A stretch of 60,781 nucleotides of DNA from an uncultured Lachnospiraceae bacterium (GTDB lineage: Bacteria; Bacillota; Clostridia; Lachnospirales; Lachnospiraceae), in the NCBI GenBank assembly GCA_944383545.1, contig CALWPY010000012.1:1-60781 (forward strand), given 5' to 3'. Position 1 is the stretch's first letter; every line of letters starts with the position of its first letter. Below, one piece after another: positions 10,255 through 19,623 of the stretch. The notes below the pieces were generated by a model. That model was not told where the DNA came from, searched no databases, and saw nothing but the letters and a program-made list of their open reading frames with translations. A program made the translations under genes and the position numbers.

Positions 10255-11313
10255 CTATTCACCTCTTTTTTCACTATTTTTAAATATCGTATCGAGCTCT
10301 TCTGTGAGATTCTTCAATGTTGATACAACCTTTTTATAATCCATTCTTTTGGGACCTATAATACCAATCGTTCCCTTGGCTCCCTCTGACAGCTCATATG
10401 TTGCCGTAACTATCGAGCAGTCCTTCATATTCTGCACAGGAGCCTCCTCACCGATATAAACCTGAATACCATGTTCATTTCCACTGTCGGAGCTCAAGGA
10501 TTCATCAATCAGCTGATTTAACTCCTCCTTATCTTCAAATGCCTCAAGTAAGGCACTTGTCTTTGCCACATCTCCGATTTCTGAATATTTTAAAATATTC
10601 GTTGTTCCACTGGTATATATTTCAAGCTTTTCAGCTTCGTGTATGGCATCGGTTATGCCATTAAAAATCTTTTCAAGTATGTCACCGTATTCACCCGCCT
10701 GATTTCTCATGGTATGCATAAGCTCAAGATTAATATCCTGTAACGATGCTCCCTGAAGAAACGTATTTAGCAGAATGTTAAATTTCAGTACTTCTTCATT
10801 ACTGAGCGGTCTGTTTACATCAATAAGCTGATTCTTTACAACATCACCATCTACAACTATTACGGCTACCAGTTTTTCATCATCAACCTGTGATAACTGG
10901 AGAAACTTTATCTGCTTATTTCTGTACTTAGGCGCCGTAACCATTGTGGCATAATTTGTATTATATGCCAGGACCTGTGCCACCTGCTTTAAGAGAACTT
11001 CGAGCCGGTCAACTCTTTCAAGGAGTGTACCCTTATCTTCCTCAACCTCTTCTTTTTCCTGCATAAGCTGGTCAACATAAAATCTGTAACCCATATCCGT
11101 AGGAATTCTTCCCGCAGAAGTATGAGGCTGAATTATATAACCCAGTTCCTCCAAATCTGCCATCTCATTACGAATTGTAGCAGAACTAAGATTCAAATCT
11201 GTATATTTTGAAATAGTTCTGGACCCCACAGGCTCTCCGGTTTCAAGATAATTGGCAATTACAGCTTTTAGAATTTTTTTCTTTCTTTCATCCAATTTTT
11301 CTTCTGACTGCAC
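10255..11313 (-). CDS. hrcA: Heat-inducible transcription repressor HrcA
   Basis: Winged-helix repressor of class I heat-shock genes that binds CIRCE operators and is kept active by GroEL. It has the N-terminal DNA-binding motif (LDERKKKILKAVIANYLETG, then GSRTISKY and LSSATIRNEMADLEELGY) and the full C-terminal effector region with GPKRMDY. The frame stays open to a TTG at 11346, but that lies inside the CIRCE operator. I place the start at GTG 11313, preceded by AAAGGTGAT with 4-5 bases spacing, giving 352 aa. It heads the operon hrcA-grpE-dnaK-dnaJ-prmA-rsmE-nifS-thiI and should repress itself. Confidence 0.95.
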   Translation of the reverse strand: MQSEEKLDERKKKILKAVIANYLETGEPVGSRTISKYTDLNLSSATIRNEMADLEELGYIIQPHTSAGRIPTDMGYRFYVDQLMQEKEEVEEDKGTLLERVDRLEVLLKQVAQVLAYNTNYATMVTAPKYRNKQIKFLQLSQVDDEKLVAVIVVDGDVVKNQLIDVNRPLSNEEVLKFNILLNTFLQGASLQDINLELMHTMRNQAGEYGDILEKIFNGITDAIHEAEKLEIYTSGTTNILKYSEIGDVAKTSALLEAFEDKEELNQLIDESLSSDSGNEHGIQVYIGEEAPVQNMKDCSIVTATYELSEGAKGTIGIIGPKRMDYKKVVSTLKNLTEELDTIFKNSEKRGE

Positions 11314-11335
11314 CTTATCACCTTTTTCTTTATTG

Positions 11336-11362
11336 TTAGCACTCAAAACACCCGAGTGCTAA
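11336..11362 (-). promoter_or_regulatory. CIRCE operator of the hrcA operon
   Basis: A perfect TTAGCACTC-N9-GAGTGCTAA inverted repeat, the HrcA binding site. It lies just downstream of the -10 box of the hrcA promoter and 22 bases before the hrcA GTG, so bound HrcA would block transcription of the operon. Confidence 0.97.
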
Positions 11363-11373
11363 CTGCTATGTTT

Positions 11374-11402
11374 AATCTACCACCCGCACATTGGTTTGTC
11401 AA
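11374..11402 (-). promoter_or_regulatory. Sigma-A promoter of the hrcA operon
   Basis: Minus strand TTGACA (11402-11397), a 17-base spacer, and TAGATT (11379-11374). The -35 is a perfect consensus. The CIRCE element starts about 12 bases past the -10, the usual arrangement for class I heat-shock promoters. Confidence 0.85.
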
Positions 11403-11471
11403 GCGGTTTTACAATAAATATTTAATTTTTTCACACAAATTTTAATGATACAGTCAATTTTTACCGTGAAC

Positions 11472-11505
11472 AAAAAAATCCGGCATAATTAAATTATTAT
11501 GCCGG
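11472..11505 (-). terminator. Terminator of hemW
   Basis: Arms TCCGGCATAAT and ATTATGCCGGA (11 bp, 5-base loop) are followed by seven T on the minus strand. It separates the lepA-hemW unit from the hrcA promoter. Confidence 0.9.
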
Positions 11506-11548
11506 AAATAATTATCAGGAAACAGGTTAAATAAAATAAATTCACATC

Positions 11549-12745
11549 TTAATCCAAAAGAAAATCACTCAAAATAATATTACTTACGTCTATTCCTCTG
11601 TCATTAAGCCTTACACTGTCTCCGTCGCTTATCATAAATCCTTCGTCAACATACTTATTTATAACTTCACCGTACACATCATATATGTCTTTATTAAAAA
11701 TGCGTTCAAATTCTTTCCTGCTTACGCCTTTGGTCATCCTGAGACCAAGAAACATATATTCCTCCATACGCCTGTCAATATACATCGTGACAACGTCAGT
11801 CCTCATACGCTCAGTCACTTCATCATAGAGTTTCAGTTTATCCTGTCTTTTTACAAACTGTTCCGCTGTTTCCTCCATAAGAGTGATATATTCATTTATA
11901 TCTCTTATATTGGTAAAACGCTGTCCCTTAAAAAATGACGAAGCACCAATTCCAAAGCCGATATATTCTCCTCCCGTCCAATAAACCTTATTATGCCTGC
12001 ACTCATATCCGTCCTTGGCATAATTGGAAAATTCATATCTTACATAATCATGAGCCGCCAAAACCTTCTTTGTAAGAGCATACATCTGTCTGTCCGTATC
12101 TTCATTCGGAATCATATTGAGAAGCGCCGTATCCTCTGCTAAAGGAGTACCTTCTTCTACGGTTAGGGAATATGCCGAAATATGCTCAGGCTCAAACTCC
12201 ATAACCCTTGTGAGGGTATCCACATAGGAATGTACATCCTGTCCCGGTAGTCCTGACATAATATCAACATTTATATTCTTAAATCCTGCGCGCCTTGCTG
12301 AATTATATCCTGCCACAAACTGGTCAAAATTATGAATCCTTCCGAGTTTTTTCAAAAGTTCATCGTCTGCAGTCTGGAGCCCTATGCTCAGTCTGTTTAT
12401 TCCTATTGAGCGGTATGCAAGGAGCTTGTGGTATTTTACTGTTCCCGGATTTGCCTCTATTGTAATTTCGACAAATCTGTCAACCTCAAAGGTTTTTCTT
12501 ATAAAGGCGAGAATATTTGTAATAAGTGTCTCGTCCAGAATTGAAGGCGTACCGCCTCCGATATAAATGGTCCTTACTATATATTTATCTGCAACAGGAG
12601 TATAAAGCTTTATTTCCTGACAAACCGAATCTACATATCTGAGCATTGTTCCATAGCTCTCATTGTCAAATGAAAGGAAATCACAATACTTACATTTATG
12701 CACACAGAACGGAATGTGTATATATAAACTTAAATCCTTTTTCAT
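11549..12745 (-). CDS. hemW: Radical SAM heme chaperone HemW
   Basis: HemN-related radical-SAM protein, now known as a heme-trafficking chaperone rather than a coproporphyrinogen oxidase. The 398-aa protein begins with YIHIPFCVHKCKYCDF, giving the cluster cysteines C14, C18 and C21. GGGTPS and the long HemN-type C-terminal winged region (MFLGLRMTKGVS) follow. HemW has C after CxxxCxxC replaced by F, as seen here (CDF), which separates it from HemN. It sits 18 bases after lepA; the lepA-hemW-hrcA order is conserved across Firmicutes. Confidence 0.93.
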   Translation of the reverse strand: MKKDLSLYIHIPFCVHKCKYCDFLSFDNESYGTMLRYVDSVCQEIKLYTPVADKYIVRTIYIGGGTPSILDETLITNILAFIRKTFEVDRFVEITIEANPGTVKYHKLLAYRSIGINRLSIGLQTADDELLKKLGRIHNFDQFVAGYNSARRAGFKNINVDIMSGLPGQDVHSYVDTLTRVMEFEPEHISAYSLTVEEGTPLAEDTALLNMIPNEDTDRQMYALTKKVLAAHDYVRYEFSNYAKDGYECRHNKVYWTGGEYIGFGIGASSFFKGQRFTNIRDINEYITLMEETAEQFVKRQDKLKLYDEVTERMRTDVVTMYIDRRMEEYMFLGLRMTKGVSRKEFERIFNKDIYDVYGEVINKYVDEGFMISDGDSVRLNDRGIDVSNIILSDFLLD

Positions 12746-12763
12746 AAGTACATCTCCTAGGTT

Positions 12764-14578
12764 TTATTCCTCGTCCAGTTTAAGAACACTCATAAATGCC
12801 TTCTGCGGAATCTCTACGCTGCCTACCTGACGCATACGCTTTTTTCCTTCCTTCTGCTTTTCCAAAAGCTTTCTCTTACGTGTTATATCACCGCCATAGC
12901 ATTTTGCAAGCACATCCTTTCTCATCGCCTTTACCGTCTCTCTGGCAATTACCTTGCTTCCTATGGCTGCCTGAATAGGTATTTCAAACAGATGTCTCGG
13001 TATCTCACCCTTCAGCTTTTCGCACATTTTCCTTCCCCGCTCATATGCAGTATCGGCATGCAGTATGAAAGATAATGCATCCACTTCTTCTTTATTTATA
13101 AGTATATCCAGCTTTACAAGATTTGAACGGACATATCCCTTCATCTCATAGTCAAAAGATGCATATCCTCTTGAGCGGGACTTCAGGGCATCAAAGAAAT
13201 CATAAATAATTTCATTCAGAGGCAGGTCATATTTTAAAAGAGCCCTTGTCTGCTCTATATATTCCATACTTTTATATACGCCTCGTCTCTCCTGACAAAG
13301 TTGCATTATGGCTCCCACATATTCTGTTGTAACCATAATTTCGGCTGCCACAAACGGCTCCTCCATATAATCTATCTCCGAAGGGTCCGGCAGATTTGAC
13401 GGATTTGTAAGTTCTATAACCTGTCCGTCCGTCTTATGCACCTTATATACAACTCCCGGAGCTGTTGTAACCAAATCCAGATTATATTCTCTTTCAAGTC
13501 TTTCCTGAATAATCTCAAGATGCAAAAGTCCTAAAAATCCGCACCTGAAACCAAATCCTAAAGCAATAGATGTTTCAGGCTCAAAACTAAGTGAAGCATC
13601 ATTTAACTGAAGCTTTTCCAACGCATCTCTTAAATCAGGATACTTTGCTCCGTCTGAAGGGTAAAGTCCGCAGTAAACCATAGGATTTACCTTCTTATAT
13701 CCCGGAAGTGCTTCATCACAAGGATTTTCTGCATCTGTTACCGTATCTCCGACTCTGGTATCCTTGATATTTTTTATGCTTGCAGTAATATACCCAACCA
13801 TTCCGGCACTAAGCTCATCGCAAGGAATAAATCTTCCGGCTCCGAAAATACCGGTTTCTACTACTTCATATTCTTTATCAGTGGCCATCATTTTAATTTT
13901 TGACCCTCTGGCAACTACTCCGTCAAATACACGTACAAAAATAATAACACCCTTATATGAGTCATAAAGGCTGTCAAAAATAAGTGCCTTAAGAGGTTTT
14001 TCCGTATCCCCTTGAGGTGCAGGTATTTTTTCAACTATCTGCTCTAAAACCTCTTCTATATTTATACCGTTCTTAGCAGAAATAAGAGGTGCATCCTGCG
14101 CCTCTATTCCGATTATATCTTCAATTTCATTTTTTACTCTCTCAGGCTCAGCTGACGGAAGGTCTATCTTATTTATAACGGGAACAACCTCAAGGTCATG
14201 GTCTACGGCAAGATAGACATTTGCCAAAGTCTGAGCTTCTATTCCCTGAGCCGCATCCACGACAAGCACTGCGCCCTCACACGCTGCCAGACTTCTGGAA
14301 ACCTCATAATTAAAATCCACATGTCCGGGAGTATCAATTAAATTAAAAATATACTCCTCGCCGTCATTTGCCTTATATATAATTCTTACTGCCTGTGACT
14401 TTATGGTAATTCCACGCTCTCTCTCAATATCCATGTTGTCAAGCACCTGTTCCTGCATCTCACGGTTTGTAAGAAGTCCGGTCTTTTCTATAATTCTGTC
14501 TGCCAGAGTAGATTTACCATGGTCAATATGGGCAATTATGCAAAAGTTTCTAATTTTTTTCTGTTCTAAGTGTGCCAT
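12764..14578 (-). CDS. lepA: Elongation factor 4 (LepA)
   Basis: Ribosome-associated translational GTPase, 604 aa. G-domain motifs: AHIDHGKST (16-24), the switch [10 protein letters not shown] and NKIDLP. The C-terminal LepA-specific region is intact, with [16 protein letters not shown] and [14 protein letters not shown] at the end. It acts on stalled or mistranslocated ribosomes, or in initiation, depending on the species studied. A large foldback element lies in the 199-base gap to spoIIP. Confidence 0.97.
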   Translation of the reverse strand: MAHLEQKKIRNFCIIAHIDHGKSTLADRIIEKTGLLTNREMQEQVLDNMDIERERGITIKSQAVRIIYKANDGEEYIFNLIDTPGHVDFNYEVSRSLAACEGAVLVVDAAQGIEAQTLANVYLAVDHDLEVVPVINKIDLPSAEPERVKNEIEDIIGIEAQDAPLISAKNGINIEEVLEQIVEKIPAPQGDTEKPLKALIFDSLYDSYKGVIIFVRVFDGVVARGSKIKMMATDKEYEVVETGIFGAGRFIPCDELSAGMVGYITASIKNIKDTRVGDTVTDAENPCDEALPGYKKVNPMVYCGLYPSDGAKYPDLRDALEKLQLNDASLSFEPETSIALGFGFRCGFLGLLHLEIIQERLEREYNLDLVTTAPGVVYKVHKTDGQVIELTNPSNLPDPSEIDYMEEPFVAAEIMVTTEYVGAIMQLCQERRGVYKSMEYIEQTRALLKYDLPLNEIIYDFFDALKSRSRGYASFDYEMKGYVRSNLVKLDILINKEEVDALSFILHADTAYERGRKMCEKLKGEIPRHLFEIPIQAAIGSKVIARETVKAMRKDVLAKCYGGDITRKRKLLEKQKEGKKRMRQVGSVEIPQKAFMSVLKLDEE

Positions 14579-14649
14579 TTATTAATCCTGCCTGTTATAT
14601 TTTTAACTTAATTTTGTCTTTAAAAAGAGCCATCTTTATCCGGGCAGTA

Positions 14650-14744
14650 CCGGGTAAATGCTTCGCATTTACCCGGTCGCTTCGCTCATCAAATGTCCAA
14701 AAACACAGGTGCCCATGCAAGCAAGGCACCTGTGTTTTTGGACA
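14650..14744. repeat. Double foldback element between spoIIP and lepA
   Basis: Two adjacent perfect inverted repeats: 11-bp arms at 14650-14660 and 14666-14676 (CCGGGTAAATG, loop CTTCG), and 20-bp arms at 14694-14713 and 14725-14744 (TGTCCAAAAACACAGGTGCC, 11-base loop). An outer GGGCAG (from 14642) and CTGCCC (to about 14757) partly bracket both. There is no U-tract after either hairpin on either strand, so this is not a standard terminator. It may be a MITE-like element or a structured RNA at the spoIIP 3' end. The rest of the gap holds the lepA leader. Confidence 0.7.
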
Positions 14745-14777
14745 CTTGACTCTGCCCTTATCGGACATTATAACACA

Positions 14778-16067
14778 CTAATTTTCACCGCTCAATACCT
14801 TATATAAAATTGCCGCCAGTGGCTTCATTGCGTTTTTTGCCTCCTGTACCGTGTTTGTCTGAGCTCCTACTTCAATCAAGGTTGACCTTGGTTTTTTCTC
14901 CAGATTGTATCTGTAACTTTTTACATATATTTTTCTTACAAAGTCACTGCATATATGCTTTCCTTCCAGATACATCTGCAGGCTGAAAGCCAGATTTTCT
15001 TTCTTATAAGGATTATACAGCCTTTCTATATCTCCGTTTGCCTTTGAACGGCTTATTCCATTTAAAAACATAATCTGTGCTGTAGGCTCTCCGTCCACCA
15101 TTGTTACCAGGTGAATATCCTCCCTTACACCGTCTCTGTGCAAATCTATGACCACTTCTATGGAGGGATTTTCAGCAAGTATTTTATCTATCCCCTCTGC
15201 CGCCTGGTTATACGCATAGCTTCTGTCAAGTTCTCCGTTTACTATATCATATGCCGTTCTGTCATGATATACTTTAATCCCATAATCCTCTTCAAGAATT
15301 CTTGTAAGCTCGTCTCCGACTCCCACTATCGTATCACTCTCAACGCCTTCTGCGCTGTCTGCAAAGGCTTCACTGGCATGGGTGTGATATATAAGCACCT
15401 TATAATCTTCACCGCTTAAATCTACGGATAAATCCATATTCAGAAGATTTTCACCATTTATCTCATCCGTGGTTACACTTGCAGAACTGTCAACCGCAAA
15501 TATATTTCCAACCAGAAAGTCATAACTGTAAAGCTGTTCTGTGGAATATGTAACACCCTGATAATTAATTACCGGAACTGTAGAATCCCCGGACGCAGTA
15601 CTTGTGTCTGTCTGTATCACTTCCTCTGAATTGACAGTTGTATCTCCCGCCTCATTTCCTGCAGTTTCAACATCTGTACCTTCTGTCACATTCTCCACCG
15701 TAGTATTATCTGACTGCGTTCCTCCCTGCACTCCCGTCTGGTTATAACCGCTTCCATCAGCCAAGAGCGCATCATCATAAAAATTATAATAGGAATCATC
15801 AATATCATCTTCATCATACACAGCCATAGCCGGAATAATTTCATTATTTATCCTTGCCGACAAACTGTTACTTCCGTCATAGTAGACCACAGGTAAAACT
15901 TCTGCCACAAATTTTTTTGATATATACACAAATGTTTCTCCGAATACATTGCTCATACTTATCATAATCCTTATTATAATCAAAATACAAATAAGTATGA
16001 TAATTACGGCGTAGAGCTTTTCATATTGAATTTTATTAAAGCTTGAAGGTTTATTTATTTTCATCAT
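14778..16067 (-). CDS. spoIIP: Stage II sporulation protein P (SpoIIP)
   Basis: Cell-wall amidase/endopeptidase of the SpoIIDMP engulfment machine. The 429-aa protein has an N-terminal membrane anchor (about 16-38), then a low-complexity Asp/Thr/Ser/Gly linker (about 85-160), then the amidase domain with LIYHTHASEAF, VVIDLHRDG and the C-terminal LIEVGAQTNTVQEAKNAM, all characteristic of SpoIIP. No strong SD precedes the ATGATG start; the P-II gene ends 35 bases upstream. In Firmicutes it usually sits between gpr and lepA; here two unrelated genes intervene. Confidence 0.93.
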   Translation of the reverse strand: MMKINKPSSFNKIQYEKLYAVIIILICILIIIRIMISMSNVFGETFVYISKKFVAEVLPVVYYDGSNSLSARINNEIIPAMAVYDEDDIDDSYYNFYDDALLADGSGYNQTGVQGGTQSDNTTVENVTEGTDVETAGNEAGDTTVNSEEVIQTDTSTASGDSTVPVINYQGVTYSTEQLYSYDFLVGNIFAVDSSASVTTDEINGENLLNMDLSVDLSGEDYKVLIYHTHASEAFADSAEGVESDTIVGVGDELTRILEEDYGIKVYHDRTAYDIVNGELDRSYAYNQAAEGIDKILAENPSIEVVIDLHRDGVREDIHLVTMVDGEPTAQIMFLNGISRSKANGDIERLYNPYKKENLAFSLQMYLEGKHICSDFVRKIYVKSYRYNLEKKPRSTLIEVGAQTNTVQEAKNAMKPLAAILYKVLSGEN

Positions 16068-16102
16068 ATATAATATATATGCCTGATAAATACATTTTAC
16101 TC

Positions 16103-16798
16103 CTAGCTTTCTTCATTTTCATCGTTATCAATCAGACGAAGTCCTGCCACACTGTTAACAGGCAGAGAAAATACTATTGCCCTCTCCGGGCTGTCCATTC
16201 CCGCCTTTTCCATAATGGCTCTCATTATATCATTCTTCTGGTTGGTCTTTGCAACAATTAAAATTATCTCCTTTTCCTCTGTCAGAGAAACTCCCAGGAA
16301 TTTTGCTGCTCCTGCCATACCTGTTCCTTTGGCATGAATAACCGTACCGCCTCTTGCGCCGGCGCTTCTTGCCGCATCCATTACCGTATCAATACAGCCC
16401 TGATTGGCTATTACCATAAGCAAATCGTAATCCGTAGCTTTCAATGTCGTTTCTTCCTCCTTCTCAAATTCATTTCCCTGAATTAAAAACTGAAGAACCT
16501 TCTTTCCACCAATACTGGAAAGCGGAACTGTAAATACAATACCCATTCCGGGTACATCAATATGCATCTCCTGATTCAGCCCACGTTTAATCTTTTTCCA
16601 TGTATCATTTGTCACCACTGAAAATGAAACTACTTTTTCCGTGTCTTCAAGTCCAAAGTAATCAAGTACTGCGCTGTTTGCAGTTCCACGTGCAAGTGTA
16701 CTGAAAAGTACGGAGTGATTACAGGTTTTATAAAATTCTACAAATTTCGGGCTCGTATTACGATTTGTAATAGAAACCATCATATTTAATGTACTCAT
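16103..16798 (-). CDS. Tandem P-II-like regulator, partner of the DUF1538 protein
   Basis: A 231-aa protein made of two P-II-type (GlnB-like) halves. The C-terminal half (about 120-225) has ARGGTVIHAKGTG and FLGVSLTEEKEIILIVA, ending IVFSLPVNSVAG. The N-terminal half (about 1-110) shows a diverged copy of the same pattern: ARGTANSAVLDYFG...VVSFSVV...IVFTVPLSSIGG. The T-loop is short and the uridylylated Tyr of GlnB is absent, so classical GlnD control is unlikely. The gene follows the DUF1538 membrane gene by 11 bases, with GAGGAGGA before its ATG, which suggests that it senses a small molecule and gates or regulates that membrane protein (inference by analogy with GlnK-AmtB). Confidence 0.8.
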   Translation of the reverse strand: MSTLNMMVSITNRNTSPKFVEFYKTCNHSVLFSTLARGTANSAVLDYFGLEDTEKVVSFSVVTNDTWKKIKRGLNQEMHIDVPGMGIVFTVPLSSIGGKKVLQFLIQGNEFEKEEETTLKATDYDLLMVIANQGCIDTVMDAARSAGARGGTVIHAKGTGMAGAAKFLGVSLTEEKEIILIVAKTNQKNDIMRAIMEKAGMDSPERAIVFSLPVNSVAGLRLIDNDENEES

Positions 16799-16809
16799 AC
16801 AATCCTCCT

Positions 16810-18354
16810 CTACAATTCAATAATATCATTTTCAGCATATGATGCAAGCGAGGTTTCTGCAAGAGCCTCCACCGGAGCTTTTGCACTCTTGTAGAGACGG
16901 TATTTATAAACCGCACCCATTATCTGAATAGTAATAAGAGGGGTCATTGCAACCATAGCTACTACACCAAAAGCATCTCTTATGATATCTCCACCTACTG
17001 CCTGACATGCACCCATTGCAAGCGGAAGAAGGAAAGTCGCTGTCATTGGTCCTGAAGCAACACCACCCGAGTCAAATGCAATCGCCGTAAATATTTTTGG
17101 TACAAACAGTGAAAGTATAAGTGCTATTGCATATCCCGGAATAAGAAGCCAGAATATTGAAATACCTGTAAGAACTCTGGTCATTGCAAGTCCTACAGAT
17201 GCCGCAACACCAACAGAGAGTCCAAGTCCGATTGATTTTCCTGAAATAGCACCTGATGTAAGCTCCTCTACCTGTTCCATCAAAACGCATACTGCAGGCT
17301 CTGCTTTTACAATAAAATATCCTATCAGCATACCAATCGGTACAATTACAAACTTATAAGGAAGTCCCGCCAACGTCTGTCCAAGATAGTTACCAACAGG
17401 CATAAATCCTACATTAACTCCTGTAAGGAATAAAACCAGACCCAAATATGTATATATAATACCTATTATAATTTTAACAATGGTTTTCTTCTGCAGGTGA
17501 AGTGAAACTATCTGGAAAATTGCAAAGAATACAACAATAGGAAGAAGCGATATAAAAATTTCCTTCATATAATGCGGAAGCCCGAAAAGATACTGTTTCG
17601 CAAGCTCTACCGTATCAGCAGCTTCTTCTATCACATCAGGAGAATAACTGCCTCCTGCCGGATGATAAATCATACCTAGAATAAGAACTGCAAGAATAGG
17701 TCCTATTGAACAAAGTGATACAAGTCCGAAACTATCATTTTCTGCATGTTTATCACTACGTACGGATGAAAATCCTATGCCCAAAGCCATTATAAACGGC
17801 ACTGTCATAGGTCCCGTCGTAACACCACCCGAGTCAAATGCAACAGCCAGAAAATCTCGCGGTACAAAAAATGCAATTATAAATACTATAGGATATAATA
17901 CTATAAGCATTTTTGAAAGTGAAATTCCTATAAACATTCTGAGAATGGCTACCACAAGGAAAATCCCCACACCCGCAGCAACCGCAAGAATAAGTATGTA
18001 ATTAGGGACTGATGAAACCTGTTCGGCCAGGACCTGCAGGTCAGGCTCAGAAATCGTAATAATAAATCCAAGAATGAAACAAAGAAAAATAACAAGAGGA
18101 ATATTTCTGGTCCGTGCCAGCTTTGTTCCTATCCTTTCACCCATAGGCGTCATCGCAATTTCAGCTCCCAGCGTAAAAAACATCATACCTATAATAAGTA
18201 AGATTCCGCCAAGAATAAAGGTCATTAAAAGCCCTGTCGGAATGGGCGCTATCGTAAAACACAGCAAAAGCACAATTCCCATAATCGGCAGTACGGCTTT
18301 TAATGCCTCTTTTAATTTTTCTAACAAATTTAACTGATATGTCTTCAAAATCAT
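16810..18354 (-). CDS. DUF1538 integral membrane protein (putative transporter)
   Basis: A 514-aa polytopic membrane protein with two homologous halves. Each half holds the same motif: VAFDSGGVTTGPMTVPFI in the first and IAFDSGGVASGPMTATFL in the second, followed by a GLV/GVV-S/A-M...P segment. This inverted- or tandem-repeat design is typical of transporters. The transported substrate is unknown. The start is ATG 18354, with AAAGG upstream. It is co-directional with the P-II-like gene (11-base gap) and lies between gpr and spoIIP. Family recognition is firm; the transport role is inference. Confidence 0.82.
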   Translation of the reverse strand: MILKTYQLNLLEKLKEALKAVLPIMGIVLLLCFTIAPIPTGLLMTFILGGILLIIGMMFFTLGAEIAMTPMGERIGTKLARTRNIPLVIFLCFILGFIITISEPDLQVLAEQVSSVPNYILILAVAAGVGIFLVVAILRMFIGISLSKMLIVLYPIVFIIAFFVPRDFLAVAFDSGGVTTGPMTVPFIMALGIGFSSVRSDKHAENDSFGLVSLCSIGPILAVLILGMIYHPAGGSYSPDVIEEAADTVELAKQYLFGLPHYMKEIFISLLPIVVFFAIFQIVSLHLQKKTIVKIIIGIIYTYLGLVLFLTGVNVGFMPVGNYLGQTLAGLPYKFVIVPIGMLIGYFIVKAEPAVCVLMEQVEELTSGAISGKSIGLGLSVGVAASVGLAMTRVLTGISIFWLLIPGYAIALILSLFVPKIFTAIAFDSGGVASGPMTATFLLPLAMGACQAVGGDIIRDAFGVVAMVAMTPLITIQIMGAVYKYRLYKSAKAPVEALAETSLASYAENDIIEL

Positions 18355-18541
18355 CGCGCCTTTCTTTTAGTTATTGTGTCACACAAGGTTATTTTAACAC
18401 AAAAAGTAAGGTTTGAGAAGTTTATATCCTAAGCACTTTTTGGATAAATTTTATTTTTTTAACTTTATATATACAAAAATTCATATAACTAAATCTTTAT
18501 ATTACATTTCTAAGGTTTACATATAACAAATTATTTTAATT

Positions 18542-19471
18542 TTAGTATATGTCATATAATCTGTTAATTGCCTCAGATATAGTATAGCTGACACGCTTTA
18601 CAGCCTCATCTATATTCTTAGGTGTAACAAACATGGTTGCAAGATAAGGCTCCACCATTTCACATGCCAGTTCATATCTTTCAGCTTCGGTAAAATTTTC
18701 TACAACTTCTTTTGCATCTGTTCTTCCGAGCGCCTGAAGCATTATATCTAGTGAATCATTTACTATTGCCGGTATGGAAATAACGGTTGGCACTCCTATC
18801 GCCAGCACCTTTACTCCAAGCTCTTTTTCATTAAGTGCCTTACGGTTATTTCCAACACCTGAGCCCGGGCTTATTCCTGTATCTGAAATCTGAATTGTGC
18901 TGTTCAGTCTGTTGGAATTTCTTGCCGCAAGGGCATCTATAGCTATTACAAGGTCAGGTTTAATGTTTTTTACTACGGCCTTTAATATATCCTGAGTTTC
19001 TATTCCTGTCTGCGCCATAACGCCGGGGCATATTGCGGATATTTCAAGTTGTGTATCAACAAGTCCTTCTTCTGCCAGATGCCTTGTAATATATAAATTG
19101 TCCACTACATAAGGTCCCAGTGCATCAGGTGTTACACCCCTGTTTCCCAGACCTGCCACGAGAATTTTTCTTCCGTCGCCAATCATCTTCAAAAGGCATT
19201 TAAACAGCGCTTCCACAAACGGTTCATGAATACCTTCATCTAAATCCCTCAACATTTCACTTTCTAATGTAATATATGTGCCCACAGGCTTACCCAGACG
19301 TTTTTCTCCCTCTTCATTTAAAACTTCAATTCGTGTTTCTTTAATTTCACTGTTCCTGCTTATTCCCGTAAATACTCTTACACCGTCTATTGCCTCACTA
19401 TCTTCTATATCCTCTCTAAGTTCTAAAGCAAGGTCAGTTCTCACCATTCTTTTTGTAATGTTATCATTCAT
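18542..19471 (-). CDS. gpr: Germination protease GPR
   Basis: Aspartic-type protease (family A25) that degrades small acid-soluble spore proteins at germination. It is made as a zymogen that autoprocesses near its N terminus; RTDLALE at 11-17 matches the SASP-like cleavage region. The 309-aa protein carries VAGLGNRGVTPDALGPYVV, the ICPGVMAQTGIE and AIDALAARN motifs and the GVGNNRK segment. The SD AGGAGAGG is strong. Upstream, ACATA-N16-CATATACT is loosely like a forespore sigma-F/G promoter, but I do not call it. SASP genes are not in the window. Confidence 0.94.
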   Translation of the reverse strand: MNDNITKRMVRTDLALELREDIEDSEAIDGVRVFTGISRNSEIKETRIEVLNEEGEKRLGKPVGTYITLESEMLRDLDEGIHEPFVEALFKCLLKMIGDGRKILVAGLGNRGVTPDALGPYVVDNLYITRHLAEEGLVDTQLEISAICPGVMAQTGIETQDILKAVVKNIKPDLVIAIDALAARNSNRLNSTIQISDTGISPGSGVGNNRKALNEKELGVKVLAIGVPTVISIPAIVNDSLDIMLQALGRTDAKEVVENFTEAERYELACEMVEPYLATMFVTPKNIDEAVKRVSYTISEAINRLYDIY

Positions 19472-19579
19472 ATTATCCTCTCCTGTAATAAGATTTTTAA
19501 CATATTTTAATTAAAATAAAGTATATGTTTATCTAAAAGATAATATGTAAATATCAAAACTGTTAAATATTCTCAAAAT

Positions 19580-19618
19580 AAAACAGAGTCTTGAAAATTC
19601 ATTTCAAAACCCTGTTTT
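19580..19618 (-). terminator. Terminator of the transglutaminase-ChW gene
   Basis: AAAACAG and CTGTTTT arms with an inner TTGAAA/TTTCAA pairing (19580-19618) are followed by TATTTTG on the minus strand, directly after the stop codon at 19624. Confidence 0.75.
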
Positions 19619-19623
19619 ATTTA

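Noticed and set aside
14694-14744. The 20-bp foldback as a simple terminator of spoIIP.
   Set aside because: No run of T follows the stem on either strand, and the stem is longer than usual.
19472-19560. A forespore sigma-F/G promoter before gpr (ACATA-N16-CATATACT).
   Set aside because: The match is loose in a very AT-rich stretch and could easily be chance.
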